DNA from: JBEEOW01 sp041191405
Lineage (GTDB): Bacteria; Bacteroidota; Bacteroidia; Cytophagales; UBA9547
Reading direction: 5' to 3'
Assembly: GCA_041191405.1 (NCBI GenBank)
Contig: JBEEOW010000012.1
Coordinates: forward strand, 1 to 64,000
DNA length: 64,000 bases
Positions within the stretch are counted from its first letter, which is position 1; each line of letters starts with the position of its first letter. A model generated the notes under the pieces. That model had not been told where the DNA came from. It ran no database searches and saw nothing but the letters and a program-made list of their open reading frames with translations. This document shows, piece by piece, positions 1 through 7,980 of the stretch. A program made the translations under genes and the position numbers.

Positions 1-129
1 AATACAAATGTAAAGCTATTTTAGGATAAATTTTAATTGTAAATCCTTTTTAGGATTAAGAAAATTAGTGTAAATTTATATCAGGATTATTAATCAAATC
101 TGTAAACATTTTTTAGGACGAGACAACAG
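1..129. mobile_element. Probable insertion-sequence end with four ~30-bp direct repeats
   Basis: TGTAAA occurs at 9, 38, 69 and 101, each time followed within 6-10 bases by a TTTAGGA-like motif, giving four degenerate repeats spaced 29, 31 and 32 bp. Read on the minus strand from about 129, the tract starts TGTCTCGTCCTAAAAAATG and repeats TCCT...TTTACA inward. Multiple terminal repeats and a TGT...ACA edge are known for IS21-like and related elements. The adjacent gene has lost its 5' end exactly here, so I infer that an element lying left of the window inserted into it. The transposase is not in view and the family is a guess. Confidence 0.5.
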
Positions 130-2190
130 CCAGGTGTGTTTACACAAAGTTCTACATCTGTATGTCCGAACACAAACAATGTAGTGTATACAGTTCCAAC
201 TGTATCTGGAGCAAATTCATACCAATGGTCTTACACAGGAACAGGAGTAACATTTAGTGGTTCAAGCAATTCGGTTACAGCTAATTTTGCTGCAAATGCA
301 ACTTCTGGAGATGTTCAGGTAATAGCAGTGGGAACTTGTGGAAATTCACAACCTCAAACAGTAAGTGTAACAGTTGGAGCAGGAGGTTTAACCCTTTTAG
401 ACAACATAGTTGGCCCAATTACAGCTTGCCAAAATCAAACTGGGTTAAGTTATTCAATTACAGCTATCTCTGGCGCAACTGGATATACTTGGTCTGTACC
501 AGAAGGAGCGACTATAACATCTGGCAGTAACACAAATACAATAACAATAACTTCAGGAATAAATAGCGGCAACATTACAGTTACTCCATTTAATGCTTGC
601 GAAACAGGGAATACAAAATCTCTTACATTGAGCCTAAATGCATTGCCTCAAGCTGCAGGAAAAATCAATGGTAATACAACAGTTTGCGCTAACTCTCTAG
701 GCGAATCATATTCAATAGCTAATGTAAATGGTGCAACTAGTTATAATTGGTCTGTTCCAACAGGTGCAAGTATTATTTCAGGAGCTGGTTCTAATGTAAT
801 TTCGGTAAATTGGGGAACAACCTCTGGCAATATTTCAGTTACTCCAAGCAATGCATGTGGAAATGGAATTTTGACCGATACATTAATAACAGTAAACCCT
901 TTACCTACACCAGCTGGAGCAATTAACGGTCTTAAATCTGTATGTACAAACCAAACAGGATTAACTTATACAATTGCTACTGTAAATAATGCTACTGGAT
1001 ATAACTGGACAGTACCAACAGGTGCAACAATTACCTCTGGATTAAATACAAATTCGATTACAGTTACAATGAGTACAAGCTCAGGAAATGTTTCGGTAAC
1101 ACCAATCAATACTTGTGGTAATGGAATTTCATCTACTTCTGCAATAACTGTAAATCCTATAATTTCAAATACAAGTGCTATTACTGGTCCAACTACAGTT
1201 TGTGCAAATCAAACAGGGGCATCTTATTCAATATCACCAATTTCAGGAGCTACTTATAATTGGACTGTTCCAAGTGGAGCATCAATTACCGCAGGAAATT
1301 CAACAAATGCAATTACTGTAAAATTTGGTACAGTTTCGGGAGACGTGACAGTAACTCCAAGTAATTCGTGTGGAACGGGTAATATAAGCACGTTAGCAAT
1401 TTCGGTTCAGAGTACTGTTTCTCCTAGTGTTTCAGTTTCAACACAGTATATGCCAGTTTGTAGTGGAACAAATTCCACATTTACAGCAAATCCAGTAAAT
1501 GGAGGTTCATCGCCAACCTATTCTTGGAAAATTAACAATAAGCCCCAAAATGGAAATAATACTGCAACATTAACTGCAATAGTTAAAAACAATGATGTAG
1601 TTTATGTAACTTTAAATTCAAATGTGGCTTGCGCAAGTACAGCTTCAGCACAAGGTTCATTAAATATTACAACAACAAGTGCTGTTCCAGCCAAACCAAC
1701 AAGTTTTGTAACTCAAACAAGTACAGTTATTCAAGGGCAACAAAATGTATTATATGCCATCAATTCAGTAGCAAACACAAATACTTATGCATGGAATTAC
1801 TCAGGAACAGGTGCTACATTTAGTAATACCAATACAGTAAGTACAAGTATCAATTATGATAATTTTGCCACTTCTGGAACATTAAGTATAACTGCAATTA
1901 ATGCATGTGGAAGTTCAACGGCTTTAACTTTACCAATTACCGTTAATTCAATACTTACCACAATAGATAATAATATCAATTCTGAAGTAGTATTTTATCA
2001 AAATGGTTATTTAAAAGTACAATCAATCAATACAACTTCATTTGATTTTGACATTATAGATATGTATGGAATTAGCGTAATGAGAGGTACTGAAATTTCA
2101 CAAGTCAATGTATCTGAATTACCAACTGCTATGTATATAGCAAAAGTTAAAGTGAATGAGCAAGTCTATTCTGTAAAATTTATTAGATAG
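130..2190 (+). pseudogene. 5'-truncated PKD-like repeat surface protein with type A T9SS sorting domain
   Basis: About 685 residues are open from the repeat tract to the stop at 2190. There is no signal peptide, and the frame opens in the middle of a repeat (QQPGVFTQSS is a usual interior repeat start). The only starts are internal, for example GTG at 136. Five PKD/Ig-like units of about 85 residues follow, each with a VC/AC near its start, YTWSVP or YNWTVP in the middle and an N-x-CG near its end. Two more divergent units come next, then a C-terminal sorting domain of about 75 residues (FDFDIIDMYG..., ending VKFIR). In life this would be an exported, cell-surface or secreted protein. Without a signal peptide the remnant cannot be exported, so it is probably dead unless a start lies upstream. 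The repeat class is certain; the ligand is unknown. Confidence 0.75.
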
Positions 2191-2208
2191 AATTTAAATT
2201 AACCAAAA

Positions 2209-2240
2209 GGGCTGTCCAAAAATGAACAGCCCCTTTTTAT
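2209..2240. terminator. Rho-independent terminator, bidirectional
   Basis: GGGCTGT (2209-2215) pairs with ACAGCCC (2226-2232) across a 10-nt loop, followed by CTTTTTAT and preceded by AAAA. It lies between convergent genes and slightly overlaps the 3' end of the minus-strand regulator gene. Confidence 0.8.
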
Positions 2241-3217
2241 TTCACCTCCACCGAAACCTTATTAAACTTATTTCTATACTCAAGTGGTGTTAAACCTGTT
2301 ACTTTTTTAAAAATGAGCCTAAATGTTTTAATATCGTTGTAACCAACATTAAACATAATTTCATTAATATTTTTTCTACTTGATTCGAAACTGCGTTTTG
2401 CAGCCTCCACTTTCACTCTATTAATATATTCTAATACCGAATTGTTGGTTGCTTGTTTAAATCTACGTTCAAAACTACGTCTGCCAACTGATACCAGCGA
2501 TGCCAATTCGTCAATTGTAATTTTTAAATGTATATTTTTATCAATGTAATCTTGGGCTTGTTTAACTGCCTCATCTTTATGGCTTTTTTGCCCTTGAAAC
2601 ATAGTATAAGCAGCCTGACTTTCCCTATCAATATCTACCACAAAATATTTAGAAGCCAAAATTGCAGTTTCTCTATCTGTATATTTTTCAAGTAAATAAA
2701 GTAGCAAATTCCAATATGAGTTTGCTCCACCACTTGAATACAACCTATTTTCTTCGGTAACTATACTCCCATCAACTACTTCCACCTCGGGAAACATGGC
2801 TCTAAATTCATTTTGAAATCCCCAATGTGTTGAGCATTTCTTGCCATTTAACAAACCTGTTGAAGCCAGTAAAAATGCACCCACACATAAGGATGCAACC
2901 TCTGCCCCTTTTTTGTATTGCTCATTTATCCATGGCAAAAAATCTTTATTTGATTCAATGGCTAACTTCATATTACCAAACAACGCTGGAATAATTATCA
3001 AATCACATTGCTTTACATCATTCACCAACTGATTGATATTCACAGTAAACATTCCATTGTTAAGCTTAATTTCTTTTTTTAAACCAACAAGTTGAACATC
3101 AAAAAATGGCTTTTTACCAGCCATTTCCATAAAATTATTTACTGCTGAAAATAAATATTGCGGGTCAGCAATAGATTGCATCACCGAATTTTCAGGAACT
3201 AATATACTTATTTTCAT
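2237..3217 (-). CDS. GlxA-family AraC-type transcriptional regulator with DJ-1/PfpI-like domain
   Basis: 326 residues. The N-terminal ~190 residues form a DJ-1/PfpI-like (GATase1-like) fold, with the nucleophile-elbow sequence SLCVGAFLLAS followed by LLNGKKCSTHW, both hallmarks of the GlxA subfamily. The C-terminal ~100 residues are an AraC double HTH (IDELASLVSVGRRSFERRFK ... IMFNVGYNDIKTFRLIFKKV). Such proteins are cytoplasmic DNA-binding regulators; the first domain usually senses a small molecule rather than acting as an enzyme. The gene stands alone and is divergent from the VOC genes, so those are possible targets, but nothing in the sequence proves it. The ligand is unknown. Confidence 0.9.
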   Translation of the reverse strand: MKISILVPENSVMQSIADPQYLFSAVNNFMEMAGKKPFFDVQLVGLKKEIKLNNGMFTVNINQLVNDVKQCDLIIIPALFGNMKLAIESNKDFLPWINEQYKKGAEVASLCVGAFLLASTGLLNGKKCSTHWGFQNEFRAMFPEVEVVDGSIVTEENRLYSSGGANSYWNLLLYLLEKYTDRETAILASKYFVVDIDRESQAAYTMFQGQKSHKDEAVKQAQDYIDKNIHLKITIDELASLVSVGRRSFERRFKQATNNSVLEYINRVKVEAAKRSFESSRKNINEIMFNVGYNDIKTFRLIFKKVTGLTPLEYRNKFNKVSVEVK

Positions 3218-3415
3218 ACTTTTTTATTTAAACCTACCTTAATACCTAAACTCTAAACTAAATACAAAGTAAAAAAAATTGTCGTAAAACACCCCTAAGT
3301 TGTCATTTTTGCACATTAAATATTTTTCTAAAATATGTGATATTGCATAATCAATTTCTTAATTTACATTTCTATAAAATTGAAATACCGTACCACTACT
3401 AAAATAATATAAACA

Positions 3416-3850
3416 ATGAGTAAAGTAGCCATTTATCTAAACTTCCAAGGCAATACCGAAGAAGCATTTAATCATTACAAAGCTGTTTTTGGAACTGAAT
3501 TTTCAGCACCAATTATGCGTATCAAAGATTTACCTGCCGACCCAAATGCTCCAAAATTCTCAGAATCAGACTTAAACTGCGTAATGCACGTAGCTTTACC
3601 AATTGTAGGTGGCACCGAAATTATGGGTACTGATATGCTTGAATCTATGGGGCATAAATTAATTGTAGGCAACAATACAACAATCAGTTTACAACTAGAT
3701 TCAAAAGCAGAAGCCGACAAATATTATAGTTTACTATCAGAAGGTGGTAGCGAAAAAGCACCGATGAGAGACGAATTTTGGGGATATTGGGGCTGTTGCT
3801 TGGATAGATTTGGCATCAGATGGATGTTTAATGTAATGAATCAAAATTAG
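3416..3850 (+). CDS. VOC-superfamily protein, PhnB-like
   Basis: 144 residues, the normal length for a PhnB-like member of the vicinal oxygen chelate (glyoxalase/bleomycin resistance) superfamily. It starts MSKVAIYLNFQGNTEEAFNHY and contains MGTDM and the C-terminal WGYWGCCLDRFGIRWMFN block typical of the group. The genome-annotation name '3-demethylubiquinone methyltransferase' is used for this family but is not supported for function. It is first of three adjacent VOC genes (with 3960 and 4419), suggesting local duplication. It is cytosolic with no signal peptide, and the substrate is unknown. Confidence 0.85.
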   Translation: MSKVAIYLNFQGNTEEAFNHYKAVFGTEFSAPIMRIKDLPADPNAPKFSESDLNCVMHVALPIVGGTEIMGTDMLESMGHKLIVGNNTTISLQLDSKAEADKYYSLLSEGGSEKAPMRDEFWGYWGCCLDRFGIRWMFNVMNQN

Positions 3851-3892
3851 ATAGAAGACAGAAGACTTTAGACTTAAGATAAAAGACCAATT
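3848..3892. repeat. Heptad-period intergenic array, single arm
   Basis: Just after the VOC stop codon the sequence steps in sevens: AGACAGA, AGACTTT, AGACTTA, AGATAAA, AGACCAA. It is one arm of the heptad family seen elsewhere in the window; an arm of opposite sense lies at 4861-4903 at the 3' end of cysQ. Confidence 0.6.
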
Positions 3893-3959
3893 AAAGATGT
3901 AACTGAATTAAGGTTAATTTTAAATTGGCAATATTAATTTTGAAAATAAATCAAATTAT

Positions 3960-4412
3960 ATGACATATACCAAAATAGTTCCTAGTCTTTGGTTTCATAC
4001 AACAGGAGGAAGCCTAGCAATTGTTACTGAATATTATAAAAATATTTTTAACGATAATTTTAAAGTTGGCAACATTATGCCACTTGGTGAAACACCAAGT
4101 GGAAACTGTGAATTAGCTGAAGTACAAATATTTGGGCAAAAATATTCATTTATGAGTACCGCCAATGAGCATCATCCATTTAATGATGCATTTGCATTAA
4201 CTATCAATTGTGAAGACCAAAACGAAATTGACCTATTTTGGAATTATTTCACCAAAGAAGGCAAAGAAGTACAATGTGGCTGGTGTGTTGATAAATTTGG
4301 ACTTCGTTGGCAGGTAATTCCCAAAAATCTTGGTGAATTAATGGGCAAACCAAATGCTTGGCAAGTTATGATGCAACAAAAAAAGATTGTAATTGCTGAA
4401 TATTTAAATTAA
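3960..4412 (+). CDS. VOC-superfamily protein, PhnB-like
   Basis: 150 residues. It has the PhnB-like VOC pattern: an N-terminal PSLWFHTTGGSLAIVTEYYK, a central AEVQIFGQKYSFMSTA, and a C-terminal WCVDKFGLRWQVIP block that corresponds to DRFGIRW in the preceding gene. The tail LGELMGKPNAWQVMMQQKKI is common in this subgroup. It is probably a cytosolic small-molecule binding protein or metalloenzyme of unknown substrate. It shares direction with the two neighbouring VOC genes and is only 6 bases from the next one, so the second and third were probably co-transcribed. Confidence 0.85.
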   Translation: MTYTKIVPSLWFHTTGGSLAIVTEYYKNIFNDNFKVGNIMPLGETPSGNCELAEVQIFGQKYSFMSTANEHHPFNDAFALTINCEDQNEIDLFWNYFTKEGKEVQCGWCVDKFGLRWQVIPKNLGELMGKPNAWQVMMQQKKIVIAEYLN

Positions 4413-4418
4413 GAGACA

Positions 4419-4796
4419 ATGAATGCAGTAGGTTATTTCGAAATTCAATCATCTGAGCCTCAAAGAGAAATTGCATTCTATGAAGCTATTTTTGGTTGGA
4501 AATTCATCAAAGAAGAATTTGTACCAATTGAATATTACAGAATAGAAACCAATGGTATTAATGGCGGATTATTACAGCGTCCGGCACAAATTCCAGCTCC
4601 TTAATATGGTACAAATACATTTGTTTGTTCAATTCAAGTTGAAAATTTCGACGAAATGAGCGAATTAATTCTAAAAAATGGAGGAAGAATAGCACTGCCT
4701 AAATTTGCAATACCTTCACGTTGTTGGCAAGGCTATTTTCTAGATAAAGACAATAACACTTTTGGTATTTTTGAAGTAGATTCGAAGGCTAGATAA
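4419..4796 (+). pseudogene. VOC-family gene interrupted by an in-frame TAA
   Basis: The frame opens MNAVGYFEIQSSEPQREIAF, a clear VOC start, and runs 61 codons to TAA at 4602-4604. Without any frame change it then continues for 63 more codons (YGTNTFVCSIQVENFDEMS ... SRCWQGYFLDKDNNTFGIFE) to a second TAA at 4794-4796. The downstream half is an excellent VOC C-terminus, including the CWQGYFLDKDNNTFGIFE metal-ligand region. The full length of 125 codons fits the family. A single substitution such as GAA to TAA explains the break. It may be a young pseudogene or a sequencing error; the intact remainder shows little decay. Confidence 0.85.
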
Positions 4797-4800
4797 AAAC

Positions 4801-4838
4801 AATAATCCCAATTCAGGTTATTTTGAATTGGGATTATT
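4801..4838. terminator. Bidirectional terminator hairpin
   Basis: A perfect 15-bp stem: AATAATCCCAATTCA (4801-4815), an 8-nt loop, and its complement at 4824-4838, flanked by A- and T-rich sequence. It sits between the convergent VOC pseudogene and cysQ. Confidence 0.75.
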
Positions 4839-4860
4839 AATTCTATTATTTTAGCAAACA

Positions 4861-4903
4861 ATCTTAAATCTTATGTCTTAAGTCATAAATCTAATAAATC
4901 TCC
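4861..4903. repeat. Heptad-period array at the 3' end of cysQ
   Basis: Seven-base steps such as AATCTTA, AATCTTA, TGTCTTA, AGTCATA, AATCTAA run up to and slightly into the end of cysQ. The sense is opposite to the array at 3848-3892. In both cases the purine-rich strand is the transcribed gene's own sense strand at its 3' end. Confidence 0.55.
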
Positions 4904-5694
4904 TCCAAACTAGGAATTTCACTATTACAGCCCCAAACCAAAAATCCAGGATTAAGTAATACTTCTTTGTTGTAAGGTAATTTGTGTCCTTTAAATTCTC
5001 CAGCAATGGCAACTACTTTTGCACCTGATGCCTCTGCAATTGCTTGTCCGGCTGCCGTATCCCATTCCATTGTTGGTCCTGAACGTAGATAAATATCTGT
5101 TTCGCCTTCTGCTACCATGCAAAACTTTAGTGAACTTCCTTTACTTCTACTATCTGTAACACCCACATTTTGAAGCCACAACACCTCTTTTTCAGTTCCG
5201 TGCGACCTACTGCCAGCTGCTAAAGTTGGGGTTTGTTTTAAATTAGCTTTAATTTCAAAAGCTTCATTTGCACCAGTTTTTTTATACGCTTTGCCATTTT
5301 CAGTATAATACAACACATCTAACACCGGCACATAAATCACACCTTCAATTGGGTCCTGGTTATGAACTAATGCAATATTTACTGTAAATTCTCCATTTCT
5401 TTTTATAAACTCTTTGGTACCGTCAAGTGGGTCAACCACCCAAAAATACTCCCACGACTTGCGAGTTTCGCTACTTGCAGCTACCTCTTCTTCGCTCAAA
5501 ATCGGTATTTGAGGATATTGAATTTTTAAAGCATCAACAATCACTTTATTTGCTGCTTTATCAGCCAAAGTAATCGGAGAGTTATCATCTTTACTTTCAA
5601 ATTGTCCAGCCAATGCAGGGTTATTATATATTTCAAGAATTGCTTTACCAGCATTCACAGCTATTTCGCAAATCGAATTGATATCTATTTTCAT
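4891..5694 (-). CDS. cysQ: 3'(2'),5'-bisphosphate nucleotidase CysQ
   Basis: 267 residues, a member of the inositol-monophosphatase-like fold. The metal-binding set is visible: LSEEEVA (first acidic pair), WVVDPLDGTKEFIKRNGEF, and the C-terminal WDTAAGQAIAEASGA. These enzymes hydrolyse 3'-phosphoadenosine 5'-phosphate to AMP and phosphate in the cytoplasm, using Mg2+, and so clear a by-product of sulfate assimilation. The DPLDGTKEF wording separates CysQ from plain inositol phosphatases. There are no sulfate-assimilation genes nearby. The start at 5694 is followed by MKIDINSICEIAVNAG, which is normal. Confidence 0.93.
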   Translation of the reverse strand: MKIDINSICEIAVNAGKAILEIYNNPALAGQFESKDDNSPITLADKAANKVIVDALKIQYPQIPILSEEEVAASSETRKSWEYFWVVDPLDGTKEFIKRNGEFTVNIALVHNQDPIEGVIYVPVLDVLYYTENGKAYKKTGANEAFEIKANLKQTPTLAAGSRSHGTEKEVLWLQNVGVTDSRSKGSSLKFCMVAEGETDIYLRSGPTMEWDTAAGQAIAEASGAKVVAIAGEFKGHKLPYNKEVLLNPGFLVWGCNSEIPSLEEIY

Positions 5695-5796
5695 TAAATC
5701 ATTAAATTTTATCAGTTTAAAAGTAATATTATTTCATTAATAATTTTCAAAACGATGTTCTATTTATTTTAAAAGCTAAAATTGTATCTTTACAAA

Positions 5797-6861
5797 ATGA
5801 GAATTTTAATCGTTTGTCCATACCCATTTGATACTGCCCCTTCGCAAAGGTTTAGGTTTGAGCAGTACTTGAATATTTTAAAAAACAATAACCATACTTT
5901 TGAGCAACATTCATTTATTGACAATGCTACTTGGAAAATTCTCTATAAAAGCGGACATCAAGTTGCCAAAGTGAAAGGCATTATTTTAGGTTTTGTTCGT
6001 CGTTTTTTACTTTTATTTTCTTTAGCAAAATTTGATTATGTACTGTTACATAGGGAAGCAAGCCCAATTGGCCCACCAATTTTTGAGTGGATTATTGCCA
6101 AAATATTTCGCAAAAAAATTATTTACGATTTCGACGATGCCATTTGGTTAGCCAATACCTCTGAACAAAATAAAATTGTTGCTGGCATTAAATGGCATCA
6201 AAAAGTGGATAGCATTTCGAAATGGGCATATAAAATTTCGGCGGGTAATGAATACCTGTGTAATTATGCTCGTCAATTTAATAGCAATGTAGTGTTAAAC
6301 CCCACCACAATTGACACCGACAACGGGCACAATTGTTTTGCAAATCAAGATGTTAACAAAGTAATTATTGGCTGGACGGGCACACATTCAACTGTACAAT
6401 ATTTGCGTCCGTTAGTGCCTGTTCTTGAAAAGTTAGCTACCAAATATCAATTCAAAGTTAAAGTAATTTCAAACCAAGCGCCTGATTTTGAAATCCCTAA
6501 TCTTGAATTTTTACCATGGAACAAATCAACTGAAATAGATGATTTAGCAACCTTCAACATTGGCGTGATGCCACTTACTGACGACAAATGGGCACAAGGC
6601 AAATGTGGATTTAAAGCCTTGCAATACATGTCGTTAGGAATTCCTGCGGTTATATCGCCAGTTGGGGTAAATAATGAAATTGTAAATAACAATGTAAATG
6701 GTTTTTTGTGTAATTCAGAAGATGAATGGTATGTTGCACTTGAAACTTTATTAATCAATACAGAAAAACGCAAAGAAATGGGCATAAAAGCTCGTGAACG
6801 TATTTTAGAAAAATATGCAGTTTCGGCAAATAAACACAATTTTATTTCTCTTTTCTCTTAA
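5797..6861 (+). CDS. GT4-type glycosyltransferase family protein
   Basis: 354 residues from ATG 5797 (MRILIVCPYPFDTAPSQRFR). A TTG at 5782 is in frame but lies against a promoter-like TATCTTTA at 5785-5792, so it is rejected as start. The protein has a GT-B layout: an N-terminal Rossmann-like half, YDFDDAIW in the middle, then VIIGWTGTHSTVQYL and a C-terminal donor-binding half (IGVMPLTDDKWAQGKCGFKALQYMS, GIPAVISPVGVNNEIV). It probably adds a sugar from a nucleotide donor to a glycan or lipid acceptor at the cytoplasmic face. It is unlinked to the main polysaccharide locus at 16-25 kb; the acceptor is unknown. Confidence 0.85.
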   Translation: MRILIVCPYPFDTAPSQRFRFEQYLNILKNNNHTFEQHSFIDNATWKILYKSGHQVAKVKGIILGFVRRFLLLFSLAKFDYVLLHREASPIGPPIFEWIIAKIFRKKIIYDFDDAIWLANTSEQNKIVAGIKWHQKVDSISKWAYKISAGNEYLCNYARQFNSNVVLNPTTIDTDNGHNCFANQDVNKVIIGWTGTHSTVQYLRPLVPVLEKLATKYQFKVKVISNQAPDFEIPNLEFLPWNKSTEIDDLATFNIGVMPLTDDKWAQGKCGFKALQYMSLGIPAVISPVGVNNEIVNNNVNGFLCNSEDEWYVALETLLINTEKRKEMGIKARERILEKYAVSANKHNFISLFS

Positions 6862-6867
6862 TTATAT

Positions 6868-6896
6868 TTTGTAATTACTATTTTTGTTAAAATTTT
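6868..6896 (+). promoter_or_regulatory. Bacteroidota-type promoter for the Lrp gene
   Basis: TTTG at 6868-6871, 17 bases, then TATTTTTG at 6889-6896, matching TTG-N17-23-TAnnTTTG. The Lrp ATG is 10 bases downstream, so the leader is very short. Confidence 0.6.
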
Positions 6897-6906
6897 ATTC
6901 TGATTA

Positions 6907-7389
6907 ATGAAAAAGCCTGTTATCAAGTTAGACGAAATCGACAAAAAAATTCTTGTTCATATTCAACAAGATTCAAGTATTACTAATGCACAATTAGCAA
7001 AGCTTGTTGGTTTATCTCCCGCTCCTACTTTAGAACGTGTAAAAAAGCTTGAATCGTCAGGAATCATTAAAAGTTACCACGCCGAATTAGATATAGATAA
7101 ACTTGGACTTGGCGTTTGCATATATATACTTGTTTCATTATCAAGCCACAAATTAAACCAGATACAAACCTTCGTTTCAAAAATTGATAAAATTGACGAA
7201 GTAATTGAATGTAGCCACATCACAGGCTCTGGCGATTTTTTATTAAAAGTTTTAACAACAGATATCGCCTCGTATCAAAAATTAATCCTTGACAGGTTAA
7301 GTCAAATCGAAGAAATTGGCAACATGAAATCTATGGTTGTACTATCTACCTTTAAAGATTCTAAAGTTATGCCTTTACCTAATAATTAG
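6907..7389 (+). CDS. Lrp/AsnC-family transcriptional regulator
   Basis: 160 residues, the standard length. The N-terminal HTH is clear (LDEIDKKILVHIQQDSSITNAQLAKLVGLSPAPTLERVKKLESSGIIKSY). The C-terminal RAM/AsnC domain contains IDEVIECSHITGSGDFLLKV, the usual effector-binding G-x-GD core. Such proteins form octamers that bind DNA in response to amino acids or related metabolites. Neither target nor effector can be told from context. The gene is monocistronic, ending in the inverted heptad array that separates it from the convergent SRPBCC gene. Confidence 0.93.
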   Translation: MKKPVIKLDEIDKKILVHIQQDSSITNAQLAKLVGLSPAPTLERVKKLESSGIIKSYHAELDIDKLGLGVCIYILVSLSSHKLNQIQTFVSKIDKIDEVIECSHITGSGDFLLKVLTTDIASYQKLILDRLSQIEEIGNMKSMVVLSTFKDSKVMPLPNN

Positions 7390-7476
7390 TATTAGGTATT
7401 AGGTATTAGGTACTAGGTAATAAGTACAAAGCAAGAGTGATTCCTAATACTTTGTACTTAATACCTAATACTACAA
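7388..7476. repeat. Inverted heptad array between convergent genes
   Basis: The left arm repeats GTATTAG three times, then GTACTAG, GTAATAA and GTACAAA. The right arm (about 7444-7470) reads CCTAATACTTTGTACTTAAT and onward, the near-complement of the left arm. The pair can form a long hairpin. It could double as a terminator for both convergent genes, although a clear T-run is missing. Confidence 0.7.
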
Positions 7477-7905
7477 CTATCCTTCAACAATTTCTTTCAA
7501 TTGTCCTAAAACAACATCCCACATTTTAAATGAATGTTGTTGCGATTCAATATTAGTAAACCCTTTTTGTTCTAAAAATAAAACAGTTTTTGTTCCAACC
7601 ATTTTTAACATATAAGTAATTGTAGCATAGTTTTCAGGCTTATCTTCCAAACCCGACATATCGCTCCAATAACTATATTTAATCAAATTCCCTGGAATAT
7701 TTTGAAGAATTGTTCCTTTGTCTTGGTATGATTTACCATCATATTCTCCTTGAAAAACGATAGGACTTCCAACTTTCCAGTCTGTTACAGTTTCAGTTCC
7801 AAACAAATATTCTTTAATAATTTCAGGATTTACCAATGCATTCCAAACTCTTGAAATATCTGCATTGATTTCAATATTTTTAGTAACTTTTAATTCTGGA
7901 TTCAT
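7477..7905 (-). CDS. SRPBCC (AHSA1-type START-like) domain protein
   Basis: 142 residues. It starts MNPELKVTKNIEINADISRVWNALVNPEIIKEY, a typical opening for the Aha1-C/AHSA1 branch of the SRPBCC fold, and has YSYWSDMSGLEDKPENYATI and a C-terminal amphipathic helix (SFKMWDVVLGQLKEIV). Members form a deep hydrophobic cavity for small molecules. Most bacterial ones, including this, have no assigned function. It is cytosolic. The 75-base gap to trhO upstream contains a terminator, so it is probably expressed separately. Confidence 0.85.
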   Translation of the reverse strand: MNPELKVTKNIEINADISRVWNALVNPEIIKEYLFGTETVTDWKVGSPIVFQGEYDGKSYQDKGTILQNIPGNLIKYSYWSDMSGLEDKPENYATITYMLKMVGTKTVLFLEQKGFTNIESQQHSFKMWDVVLGQLKEIVEG

Positions 7906-7940
7906 TTCGTTTATAATTAAACACGTTCAAATTTACCTTA

Positions 7941-7974
7941 AAAACAAATGACTACCCATTTTTGAGTAGCCATT
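7941..7974 (-). terminator. Terminator after trhO
   Basis: On the minus strand AATGGCTAC (7974-7966) pairs with GTAGTCATT (7955-7947) with one G-U, then TTGTTTTTAAGG follows. It lies directly downstream of the trhO stop. Confidence 0.65.
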
Positions 7975-7980
7975 TTGATT

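Noticed and set aside
1..129. A CRISPR array made of four ~30-bp repeats
   Set aside because: The units are degenerate, have no separating spacers of constant length, and no cas gene is in view; an IS end explains them better.
3475..3720. Antisense frames within the VOC, clpC, ftsH and other housekeeping genes
   Set aside because: They mirror strongly conserved sense genes and have no independent features.
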